From contig CAXKWD010000002.1 of NCBI GenBank assembly GCA_964059195.1, positions 150,243,042 to 150,307,041 of the forward strand: a stretch of 64,000 nucleotides of DNA, given 5' to 3'. A program made the position numbers and the translations under genes. The DNA comes from Ectobius pallidus (lineage: Eukaryota; Arthropoda; Insecta; Blattodea; Ectobiidae). Shown here piece by piece: positions 54,327 through 64,000 of the stretch. The notes beneath the pieces were generated by a model. That model did no database searches. It was not told where the DNA came from and saw nothing but the letters and a program-made list of their open reading frames with translations. Within the stretch, counting starts at the first letter, position 1. Every line of letters begins with the position of its first letter.

Positions 54327-56369
54327 TGTTCACATTTCATGTGAATAATTTTTCTTTATTTTTTGTGTATCATTGTGCGCTGTCTAAGTTGCACAATCTT
54401 CCATGTGTAATTCCACTAATGACGTAATGCTGGCTGCCGTGCACTATTTCTTGCGCGGTAACGCACGGGTTGGGGGGAAAATTACTCTAGATTGTTCTAG
54501 TTTGTAGTGATCAATGTTCCCCACCCCCCTCTAGACCCTTCCATTAGCGGACTTATACATATTCAAGGGGCGGTGAAAAAGTAGTCTGCCTGCCTTCAGT
54601 AAGCTCTTTACTCTCGAGTACTCTCTCGCCTTGTCTACCAGTAGCAGTAAGTACAGTACAAGTGTGTCTTTACCAGTCAAGCCTTAGCAACGAAAAGTCT
54701 CGCTAGTTTTCTTCTCTACTCTTAACAGTGCAGTCATCAGGTCAAGTTCAAGGTCTCAGTCTCTTCATGTGCACACCGCTCGCTACGGAAGAAGTTCTAC
54801 ATTGCAAAAATACTAGTAAAGGTGTTATTCTAACATTACAGTATTCACTCGTCTTGACTACTAGTAACAGTAAGTTCAGTCTCGCTAAAAGGTGCACACC
54901 GCTCGCTAAGGAAGAACTTCTACATTGCACGAACTCTCTCTTCATGTACTATTGAATAATTAACTCTCATGTTAGTTATCTCGAAGAACTCTAATATTGT
55001 AGTCTTCTATAGTGCAAGATCTACAAATCTACAAGTACGTCTTGTCTAAAGCATTTTATTGAAAAGTGTAGTAATACTGTTAAGCGATACAGTCTGCCTT
55101 TTACAATAAAACATTCTGCATAGCATTACTTGTGCACATCGGCACAGTATAAGTAACTATTTTTTGAATATTCTAAGTGATGAATATTGAACTCTGTACT
55201 CAAGCTTCCAACCTAAAGGAAGTTTCCAAGATCGCATTCACGTGGCTAGGCAGCCATTTTGTATAAGCAATTTAGGTCAAAGGACAGTGGTGCTTATATT
55301 TCTTCATTCTACACTCAAGTGAACAGTATTCAGATTTTCATTTATTGCAAGTTAAAGGCAATTCTTGAATTAGAAACATTTGTGATCTTGAATTCAACTC
55401 GTATATGTGCAACATGCTATACGAAGGACCATTCTCATACATTCCTTGTACCAAAGAGCTTTCTCTCAGAAGAAGGAGCCATCGTCGGAACTCTGGCTGT
55501 CATCGGAGATTTCCACTGCAAGAATACAGCTTTTCGCCCAGTGGGGAGCCGACATAGAAGCCCGGCCGCCGCCAGAGTTTTAGCTGCCCTCTTCATCGTC
55601 TGTGGATGGTTTGAGGGAGCCTACCTAGAGACATCCCCTGTCCGGTTGGAGACGGAACAGGAGTCTGGCAAGGTTTATACTCCAATTCGCAAGGGAAACA
55701 GCCATCGCCTGGTTCTCTTCTTCCTGCCCTCGACCAGGGTTGGAAGGCAAAGCTGCGTGTCGGATGTGGTCATCCGTCGATGCTGTCTTGCTTGGAAGTC
55801 GGCATCCAGCAAGAAATTACTCAAGGGGAAGGAAACTCCATTCAAGCAAAAGATAAGTTCGCTAAGTTCCTTTCTTTCCCTTAAAACCCTCATTTGTATG
55901 TATGGTTAAGTTTACAAGAGGCACAGTCAAAGCCTCCTTGATGTTATCTATTATTAATTTCAAAGCTTCATTCATTTCAGTGAATCTTTTCTTAAATAAG
56001 TTATATAACACAAAGAGTCATTTATTTGTCTTGTTTCATGTTTTTACTGCTTTGAAGCTTATTACCAAGAGGGTAGATTTCATTTTTTACGTTTATCTCC
56101 CAGGGCGGAGATAAACCATTTTTATGCATTGTATCTCAAAAACTATTTCTTAAATAAACTCAGTGTTGAAAAATCATATGTACTTTTTGACAAATCCAGG
56201 CTATCCTGTCTTAAAGACGACCACACCAGACTTGCAGAAAATATTAACTGTTAGGGGCATATGGCGTATGGGACTTGGGACACTTGTTGATCCAGTACGA
56301 AGTCAGTTCTGCATACGCCAATTGTTAACAAAGTTTTTTTGGTACACTCGCTATGCCTATTCTCTAACA
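54327..56369 (+). repeat. 3' LTR (2043 bp)
   Basis: TGTTCACATT to CTCTAACA, uninterrupted, and the reference for the 5' LTR. No clear purine-rich tract precedes it, consistent with a deleted internal region. The matching 216-codon open frame is at 55259-55909. Confidence 0.93.
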
Positions 56370-58479
56370 CCAAGAAAATATGAAGAGGCAGGTAAATTAA
56401 TATTGTTACAAGAGGGATTAAATGCAACAAAAGCACAATGTGCTAATTTGCAAGAAAAGGTGTCTCGACTCATGTGTGAAAATTTTGAACTAAACAACTT
56501 AGTTAAATATATGGAGAAAATATTTACCCCTGGCCAAATCCAAAAAATGAGAAAATGCATTGAAGCTGACAGAAATAAACGTGTAAATGGTCTTTTGATG
56601 ATGTGTCTAAAGCGCTGTCATTATATTCTGCTGGACCACGTGCTTACAGATATCTCTTAAAATTAAACTATCCGCTACCAGCTGTATCTACCTTAAAGAA
56701 ATGGGCGAGAGGAGTCACCGTTAGGCCCGGCATATTAAATGTTGTGTTGAATATTTTAAAGAATTGTGATATTTCATCTTTCGAAAAGGTTTGTGTTATC
56801 TTAGCTGATGAAATGAAAGTGAAAGAGCAATATGAATATGATGCAAGAAATGACAGTCTTCTGCATCCCTCAAAATATGTACAAGTAATTGAAATACGGG
56901 GTTTATTTAAAAATTGGAAGCAACCAATATCTTTTCAGTACGACAGCAAATTAACAAAAGAATTGATATTTAATATAATAACACAGTTGGAAAATATTGG
57001 TTATAATATTGTGGCTATGGTTTGTGACTTAGGAGGTAGCAACAGAAGCTTGTGGAATGAGTTACACGTTAACGAGAATAATAATCATTTCTCTAATCCT
57101 GTAAATGGAGAGAATGTGTACGTTTTCGGTGACGCTCCCCCCTCATTAAACTTCTGAGAAACCACTTCTTGGATTCAGGCTTTACAATTGATGGCAAAAT
57201 ATTGATGAGGTGTCCTCTTATGGAGTTAATGGAGAAAACGGGATTTTCAGACATAAATGTAGCTCATAAAATTATTGACGCTCATTTGAATGTGAAAAAT
57301 GTTAAAAGGCAGAAAGTTAAATTAGCCACCTAGCTATTTTCGCATACAAATGCCTGTGCTTTAAAAAGAGCAGGGAATTTGGGACTATTGAAATCTGAGA
57401 ACTGGGAGGAGTTATCCTCGTTCATGAAATTGGTGAATGATTGGTTCGATGTGTTTAATTCTAAACTGCCAAGAATTGATTCTAGAAAGAGAATGGCGGC
57501 TTATGGACTAGAACTAGAAACCCAGAATAAAGTACTGTCTGATATGGAGTCAACTGTGAAAAAGATGAGAGTAGGTCTTAAAAAGCACATGTTACCCTTT
57601 CAAAAAGGAATACTTATGAGCATTAAGTCTTTAAGGATGCTCTTCGACGATATGCACGTTAAGTACAATACCACTTACATAATAACGAACAGACTAAATC
57701 AAGACATCTTGGAAGGATTTTTCAGCATAATGAGATACAATGGAGGACTGCATGATCATCCATCGCCGTTGGAATTTAAATACAGATTGCGAAATTACAT
57801 ACTTGGAAGAAATGATGGTGTTGTGTCTTCAGCAGCAAACATTGAAGATTCAAATGACAGGGGTGACATCACACTTACAGAAAATAATTACCAATCAATC
57901 ACTTCCCTGTCTGACAATGATGACAGCAGTGGAGAAGAAACTATGATCACTAGAACCGTATTTCGTGACTTAGCAAGTGACACCGAAATACCTGAAAGCT
58001 TTGATATTACAGAAATTGAATTCGATGGACTCGAAAGTGTTGGTGGTTTTATCGTCAGTAAATTCAGAAATAAATATCCAGAGTTAGGTGCAGTTACAGA
58101 AAATCTGAGCAGTACTTATGTCGATCAGTTGTCAGAGGGGCGACTATACAAACCATCAACTAAATTTTCGGAAACTCTCTTGCAGCTGTGGAACATTTTT
58201 AAAATTACAGGTCTGGCGCAAAAACGCAACTTTATTAAGTCTCTACTCCAAACGTCCTGTAATGTTGCTGTTCCAGAAGATGTAAAACGTCTGTTCTTCA
58301 GAACTGTCATGTTTTTCGCCATTAGAAGACGTAATAGAGTCATCAGTGAAGCGAAGGGACTAAAAAGAACATTTAAGAAGACTGTATCTTGAAAGGTAAT
58401 ATTTCAGTTTCATTTTATTTTTCGTATATTCCATACAACTGGATTATGCTGTATTCTTCATTGGAGTTATAGCTAAATT

Positions 58480-58649
58480 CAGTGGCGGACGCAGAATTTT
58501 TTCGGGGGGGGGGGGGATTTGAAAAATTAATTAACTTGTATATATATAATTAGTTTATAAAACTGGCCACTTAGAGTGCATATATAGCCTTTTTTCAAAT
58601 TTCGGGGGGGGATATAACCCCCCTATCCCCTCCTCTGCGTCCGACACTG
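58480..58649. mobile_element. hAT MITE, 170 bp, in the P element 3' region
   Basis: Ends CAGTGGCGGACGCAGA and TCTGCGTCCGACACTG are inverted with one difference, flanked by GCTAAATT at 58472-58479 and 58650-58657. G-run and C-run lie symmetrically inside. Confidence 0.95.
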
Positions 58650-60252
58650 GCTAAATTACAATTTATGAATAAGACTTAATTGTTTTGTGTTTCCTTCAAA
58701 ATGTACGTAATATTTGCATGTAATAATTTTCATAAACAGTGAACAAAATATTGTTATATACAGTATATATGAAAACAAGTTCAAGTATTGACAGCTGTTA
58801 CTCTATTTTACACATAGATAGGCTACATTGAATCCTGTACATTGACGTGAACAGTGAACTAGCAAAATGGTAATTCACGGTATTAATACCGTGCTACATG
58901 TAATTCCTATTTATTTAACGTAAATCACTTACAATACCGGTATATCATGCATAAAAAGCAGATTAAAACTACCAGAGACAAAGCGATGATGTACAATGTA
59001 GTTATACATTTGTGCATGAAGCAGAAGCATTTGACTCAGCGCGAGCGAGGCGTTTGTCACTGTCTGACGTCACACGTGCGAGAGGCAGGGGGCTATGGCT
59101 GCGCAAGAACCTATCTTCTTGTCTTAGTATCATGCTATGTGTAGATATACAATCCTTAAATTGATACATTTTCAAGAAACTCTTTTTGTGTTATAAAAGG
59201 GATTTAAAATTACCCATTTAAAGAGCCGAGTTTTAAATTTCCTTAACGGTCCACCTATTAATTCCAAGGGTAATTTATTATAAAATTTCTTAAAAATTAT
59301 TTCATACCTGTTTGTTGATGTGATTAATCTTTGGTAGGGAATCTCTAATTTTTTACAATTCCTAGTGTTATGAGAATGAGTGTCTTGCCTTAAATTTAAG
59401 TTAGTCAAGTTTTCCTTTACATGAAGTAGGCCTAATACTGTACAAATATATAGATTCACTATTGGCATTATTTTAAGTTCAATAAACAGAGGTTTACAGT
59501 GCATAGTTGTATGAGAACTAGTTATTGTTCTGTACATTTTTTTTTGCAATAATATGATTTTTTTCAATATGCTTACAATTTCCCCACAGTAAGATACCAT
59601 ATGAAATAATACTATGGAAGAACGCAAAATAGGCTGACCTCACGTAATCTTCCAAGACATGATTTTTTAGTTGTTTGAGCAAATAGATTACTCTAGAAAG
59701 TTTGCCAGAGATATAATTAATGTGGGCTTCCCAGTATAAATTTCTATCCATGTATATACTTAAAAATTTGACACTTGATGTATCAACATCAGTAAGGCCA
59801 TCCCTATGGCTAAAATACATGGTTTGAGTTTATTTTCATTGAAGAGGGAACCATTTACCTTAAACCATAGAGATGCTTGGAATAGTGTGGCATCAGATAA
59901 GGTTTTGAGAGTGTACATCAGAACAATTATGAAAAAAGTTGTGTCATCAGCATACATGTATTGCTGAACAGTTCTTTTCACTTTTTTAAATATAGGCACA
60001 ACTCTACAGATTTTTAATACATCTGGGAAATTCCTTTCTGGCAGACATTTGTTTATACAATAAGTAAGAGGACCTATTACACAGTCAATAACTCCTTTCA
60101 ACAAGTTAAAGGACAAATCATAGTAATCAACACTATCAGAAGCTTTAAAATTTTTCACTATTTTAAGAATTACCTCAGGACATACTTCTGTAAGATTAAA
60201 ATTCCACCGAGGGTTTTTTTAATTGTTTTTATAACAGCTTTCGGCAAGGATA

Positions 60253-60958
60253 TAGTTTCCGACTCACCCTGCTCCCCTTTCCATCGGCCGCTTCCCCTCA
60301 CCGCCTACAGCGCATCTTCCCGCGCGCAGCTATGGCTCATGCCGGCCGCTACTGCCGCTTTCTGTGTTAAGCCCGCACCTTGCTCTAATAATTGCAATTA
60401 CCATTATAAAAAACAACAAAATAAAATTTCACGAATTATAGAAAATGTCGAACAATTAAAAAAATACCCTTGTACCAAACATCACATTTCACGATCTTTA
60501 AACACCGATTTGATAATATAAAAAATCGAAATTTACATAATATTTCCCAATTTTTAAAAACGCCGTGTTATGATATAAAACATGGCTCAATCGATGCAGA
60601 AAAATTCCCTTGCACCAACAGTACTCTTTTCGTAACAAACAAAACATTTCAAAATTTGAAAAAGCGATTCTTGCGTTAACACTCGCGAATGCATGAAGTC
60701 ACCCTTAGTACCTATATATACATGAAATCTTTCTTCACTGCTCAACTGTCATTCGCGGCGTAGTGGGTTCAGACTCCTAGCTATAACGCTAGAGGTTCCG
60801 ATAGATAAGTAGGGTGACGAGGAGGTGAGAGGAAGAGAGGAAAGAGACGGGAAAGAAAGAGAAGAAGAGAAGAAAGGAAAAATAAATTATTTTTCTCCCC
60901 ACCCAAAACCCCTACTTTCCACGCGGTAGTGGTGGGGGACTCGGGTGAGTCGCAATAT
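60253..60958 (+). repeat. Dispersed repeat unit, copy B, inserted in the LINE
   Basis: Near-identical to 14790-15486 from TAGTTTCCGACTCACC to GGTGAGTCGCAATATA. Sequence on both sides belongs to one LINE, so this is a true insertion. A TA target is possible. Confidence 0.8.
60755..60804 (+). other. tRNA-like segment in repeat copy B
   Basis: CGGCGTAGTGGGTTCAGAC with CTATAAC between CTAG stems and GGTTCCGATAG: the same segment as at 15282-15331. It is SINE-type sequence, not a functional tRNA. Confidence 0.55.
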
Positions 60959-61884
60959 ATATTTTCCCCTTAAACCAAGTGCACTTTCTAAGGGCTTATT
61001 CATTGTACAACATATTGAATACAGAAATTATTGAACTGATCCGGAGAATATGTTGATGTATCTTCCTTTTTGTTTGTGCTATCCAATTAATAAAACTCCA
61101 TAATTTTGTACAAATATTGACTTTTCAATATTAGCCTATTATATACTTTCATTAATGGCTGGTCTGTAGTCAAGTTTAGTTCTAGAATACAATTGCTTAT
61201 AAATGTCTGATTTGTTTCTCTTGTACAAAGCCGAATAAAGCATCATGTTATTTTTCATCTGGCCTATTACCTATTCCCTTTTTCTTACAACTCCCATTAT
61301 TAATGTTCAGTGTACATATCTTTAAAGGAACACTAATAGGTCTTCAAGTTTCCCAAGGAATAGATAGAGGTCTCCTATCAGAGACCCATAGACCACTATT
61401 ATTATTAATTTAAGGCGGTCAAATACTAAACCTGTTGTTTCAAAATGCAATCATCACAAAATATATTGAGATCCAATCTGCTACAACTTTTGGCAAGAGG
61501 GGTTTTAACATAAATTGACACTCCACCATGTAGGTGATTTTCCCCTTGAAACTATTAATTAAAGTGAAGTCTTCTAATATCTTGTACCCGAAGTTCTTCC
61601 TGTTTGAACCAATGCTCATCTAAACAAAAACCGTCGAACATTTCATTGGTAATTAAATGTTTTTCTCCAGTACCTTGAATATTGAGATAGCCTATTCTAA
61701 ACTCATCTTTTGAAAGTTCCCTAGATTAATAACTTATTTTACTGGTTGAATTACATTGTATAAAGTGTCAAGTTGCTCAAAGTTACTATTAATTTTTCTT
61801 TATTTATTAATATTATTTTTTTAAACGTGATCTCATGCCTCCTAAATATTGGAAAAGGAGAAACTGTCCACGTTATGAACTTAA

Positions 61885-62035
61885 CAACAACAGAACAAAA
61901 TATGTCGACTGCTGGATTTATCGCGCATGCGTGGACAACAACAGAACAAATGTCGACAGCTGGAAGGTCGCGCATGCGTAGACGGTCTCGCAGGCTAGAA
62001 TAATCCTCCCGGCAGACAGGAGTGGGAAAAACGGT
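61885..62035. repeat. Short tandem duplication and inverted copy of 33524-33577
   Basis: ACAACAACAGAACAAA, TGTCGAC and GCGCATGCG occur twice in tandem (about 61887-61933 and 61934-61978). 61965-62030 is inverted relative to 33524-33577. Confidence 0.75.
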
Positions 62036-62044
62036 GAGGAGCCG

Positions 62045-62650
62045 CTACCGACTGTTCGGCAGCACTGGGCTGTGACGTCACTTCTTGCATCTTGGCACCA
62101 AATTCGAATGTTAGATCCTCAACATAAGCATGTGTTCGGCTGCTCTTGAAGCACACACGCTACTTTTTCTACCTTTATAAAAAAACTAGAACGTTCTCTA
62201 CCATAAGCATTTATATTAATATTTTCCAGCTTTTGAAAACTCGCATAACTCTCTACCTTAAGGATTGAAATTACAATTTTTTTACGTCTTAAGCCATCTC
62301 TGGGAACTCTCACACAACTTTCTGAACCCTAATATTTTTTTAATTCTTCTTTACTGTGTTTTTACCGACCCCGGAGTAACAAAGGATCGGCTTTAAAAAA
62401 TTGTAAAGATTATACTTTACACAAGAGAATTCGTCTTATTCTTCCTCTAGGAACTCACACAACGTTCTGTTTCTTAAACATTGAAATAACTATATTCTCG
62501 CGTCGTGTTTCGCCTCTTAGAACACATAGGCTACACAACTTTCTCTAACTTCAGCAATGAAATTACTATTTTCTCGTGACTTATTCCATTCCTGGGAACT
62601 CTCGCATGATTTTAATCTTGTTACATACATTATTGTGTAGAGGTAATATT
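62045..62650 (+). repeat. Second copy of the ~70-bp tandem array (homologous to 3300-4130)
   Basis: The order GGCAGCACTGGGCTGTGACG, then AATTCGAATGTTAGA, then the CTCACAC...TTTCT units matches the interior of the hAT element at 2912-4784. The hAT ends were not found here, so it may be a fragment. Confidence 0.75.
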
Positions 62651-62947
62651 ATGTATTCTATTGATGAGTTTTATAATCTGAGTGTCTTTTAATATCTCTT
62701 TTGACTTGCAATGATGGTATATTAGCCTACATGGCAAGGGAAACAGGAGCTCTTCAAGAAAACCTGATCAGACCCAATTTTCTCCGCTATAAATTCAACA
62801 TGGATCCCGGATCCCCATGTGGGGTGAAGGTAAACACATGTTAGGTTTTCGTACCTTAAGACATGGGATGAAGGTGACCTCATGAGGATGTTTTACAGGA
62901 TTAACTTACAATATTGATTAGAAAAACAGGATAAAGGTACCGAGTAT

Positions 62948-63120
62948 CAGGGCTGCCAACTGGGGTGGGGGACGCAAGGGACCTGGAAACTGGAAAAGTG
63001 TGATAAAATGTTCTATTATACAAGTAACGAGAAGAAAGCTCCACGGAGAAGTCGGCGGTCTGTGAAAACCCCACGACAAAAACATGGTCCTGTGCCCGAT
63101 CCCGAGATGTGGCAGCCCTG
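62948..63120. mobile_element. Probable hAT-like MITE, 173 bp
   Basis: Ends CAGGGCTGCCAACT and GATGTGGCAGCCCTG are inverted for the first ten bases. The flanking 8-mers CCGAGTAT and CCAGGTAC agree at only five positions, so the duplication is at best decayed. Confidence 0.5.
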
Positions 63121-64000
63121 CCAGGTACCTACATAGAACACACTATATATTCAACCCTTTCAGAGCCGAATTTATACACTGGTAATAATACAATCAACAA
63201 GTAAAAACATTTGCAGGCTCTCTTTGAAATCAACAAGGAAAATTTCAATGGAATAGCTGATTTTTGAATGAGAAACATAACATTTGAATAAAATCCTCAC
63301 ATTTTACATAAGTTAAAGCAGTACTCAATAAATCTTATATTTATTCTTAGGGACATATTCTGAAAATTATACATATCTTACTAGTTGGCATTATTAGCCT
63401 TCGAAACATATTAACAAGGTTTGGTATACTTCACTCTGTTTTATGGTACTGAGGAAAATGTTATCATATTTTGTAATTAACGTTACATTAACAGTTTCAT
63501 AGTTATATTTGTACATTTAAATAAGGAATCATCAAGTGAAATCATATGGGCTCTAAGCGTAGAATCGATAAGGACAATTTAAACAGAAAAGCTAATATTC
63601 ACAAATGACAACTGTAACAAGAGAAAAAAAGCCTCAACTTATAGATAAAAGAAAAGTCTATTAATCTTATATCTCACTTTATACAACATTTTTACTTCCT
63701 CTGCCCGTACGAGGTACTATAGGTAGAAGACCTCCAAATTCGAAGTTGAGTTTTAGCATAAATACACGTTTTGAGATTCCCTGAATCCAAAAATATTATT
63801 CGTGGAAACATGCTGTATGTGTGTGTCTGTGAGCAGCCAACTCCAGAACGGAAAATCGTATGAAAATAAAATTTTGTTTTGGGTCAGGTACCTTCTGAAG
63901 ATGTGACACGAAAATTGCATCACGTTTTTCTTATTTTTAAGGGGACTTTACTTGAAGAAATGTTAGTTTTTCGCGATTTTTCGAAAACGGTTCCAACGAT
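63121..64000. other. Spacer with no recognised gene
   Basis: AT-rich sequence. The last 300 bases (around CCCGTACGAGGTACTATAGG) look like the start of a further repeat running out of the window, but this could not be tested. Confidence 0.4.

Larger units (their letters stand above)
46613..56369 (+). mobile_element. BEL/Pao LTR retroelement, internally deleted, TSD CCAAG
   Basis: Both LTRs start TGTTCACATTTCATGTG and end CTCTAACA. CCAAG is duplicated at 46608-46612 and 56370-56374. The internal region is only about 2.8 kb and codes for gag, a protease region and the beginning of the region after it. Reverse transcriptase, RNase H and integrase are absent. The LTRs look about 99 percent identical by eye, so the insertion seems recent. 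A hAT element sits in the 5' LTR. As it stands it could not move without help. Confidence 0.93.
46137..58392 (+). pseudogene. P-element transposase (THAP family), split by an LTR element and otherwise mutated
   Basis: Two parts: 46137-46612 and 56375-58392, in frame with each other once the LTR element and one CCAAG are discounted. Residues 1-90 form a THAP DNA-binding domain: MVMCAVFGC (Cys4, Cys9), YHTFPKN, W44, ICSIHF (Cys62, His65) and DAFPT. A coiled-coil-like region (NLQEKVSRLMCENFELNNL) and an FTPGQIQKM motif follow. Then comes the catalytic region with LADEMKVKEQYEY, QVIEIRGLFKNWKQP and MVCDLGGSN, and later NRLNQDILEGFFSIMRYNGG with GLHDHPSP. Lesions: single-base losses near 56586 and 57140 and an in-frame TAG at 57331. 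The coding parts read through without introns, unlike Drosophila P. Inactive. Confidence 0.9.
45920..59134 (+). mobile_element. P element (about 3.45 kb without its insertions), TSD CTATGTGTA
   Basis: The ends are CATGATACTACGAC (45920) and the inverted form GTCTTAGTATCATG (to 59134), with the match running on to GATAGGTTCTT. The first bases CATGAT are those of Drosophila P. CTATGTGTA is repeated on both sides (45911-45919 and 59135-59143), 8-9 bp as expected. It contains a THAP-type transposase gene split by a 9757-bp LTR retroelement, and a 170-bp hAT MITE near the 3' end. Confidence 0.92.
59150..61725 (-). pseudogene. Jockey-like LINE, minus strand, interrupted by a 0.7-kb repeat
   Basis: Read on the minus strand from the right: an endonuclease start (about 61720-61430) with LNIQGTGEKHLITNEMFDG and FCLDEHWFKQEEL; the dispersed repeat insertion (60958-60253); a reverse transcriptase region with ESVxxxYYDLSF-like start, MKNFKASDSVDYYDLSFN and the catalytic motif MYADDTTFF (about 59940-59970); then FLSIYMDRNLYWEAHIN, SIISYGILLWGN, KKMYRTITSSHTT and a C-terminal tail (59172-59627). 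Several frame changes and missing segments show it is dead. A poly-adenylation-like 3' end was not resolved near 59150. Confidence 0.8.

Overview
The window looks like a transposon-dense stretch of an animal nuclear genome, most likely an arthropod and plausibly an insect with a large genome. The reasons are the mix of P (THAP-type), hAT, piggyBac-like, mariner-like, Sola-like, MULE, Helitron, BEL/Pao and Jockey-like sequences, the tRNA-derived SINEs, the AT-rich spacers and the total absence of bacterial gene organisation. I found no convincing host gene. The only long undamaged reading frame of clear meaning is a DD82E-type transposase at 33875-35260 (minus strand).

Layout. 1-7304 is a long-TIR DNA element with a broken, unclassified transposase-like gene; its right arm is cut by a hAT element (2912-4784, TSD ATAAACAT) and by a second element (5140-7125, TSD TAGG) that carries six copies of a palindromic motif. 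7.8-8.6 kb is a dead mariner-like transposase. 9.8-10.07 kb is a gag-like fragment beside a primer-binding-site-like sequence. 10130-13202 is a Sola-like element with TIRs of about 0.53 kb (TSD CACA). 14.4-14.5 kb has a CRE/CCAAT/TATA promoter-like cluster. 14790-15486 is a dispersed repeat with a tRNA-like segment, copied again at 60253-60958.

16107-22408 and 22425-30035 are two large members of one TIR family, in opposite orientation, inserted 16 bp apart in the anticodon-loop region of a tRNA-derived repeat, each with its own 8-9 bp target-site duplication. They carry palindromic arrays of a 183-bp satellite, orientation-flipping simple-sequence blocks, SINEs and fragments of C2H2 zinc-finger coding sequence.

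30695-33502 and 39326-41964 are two copies of a non-autonomous element (7-bp TSDs). Between them lie the DD82E transposase element and a deleted piggyBac-like gene split by a Helitron. 42063-44681 is a dead zinc-finger MULE transposase with a TA-flanked MITE inside it.

45920-59134 is a P element whose transposase gene is split by a BEL/Pao LTR element (46613-56369, TSD CCAAG). The 5' LTR of that element holds a hAT element (47463-50312, TSD ATTCTAAG), which in turn contains a Helitron (48009-49027) and a hAT-like MITE (49280-49950). This is four levels of nesting. 59150-61725 is a minus-strand LINE interrupted by the second copy of the 14.8-kb repeat. 62-62.7 kb repeats the tandem-repeat body of the hAT element at 3-4 kb.

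The genes do not work together as a host pathway. The region is a record of successive insertions, and target-site duplications at many junctions allow the order of events to be read. All family names rest on motif recognition by eye; no database search was possible.
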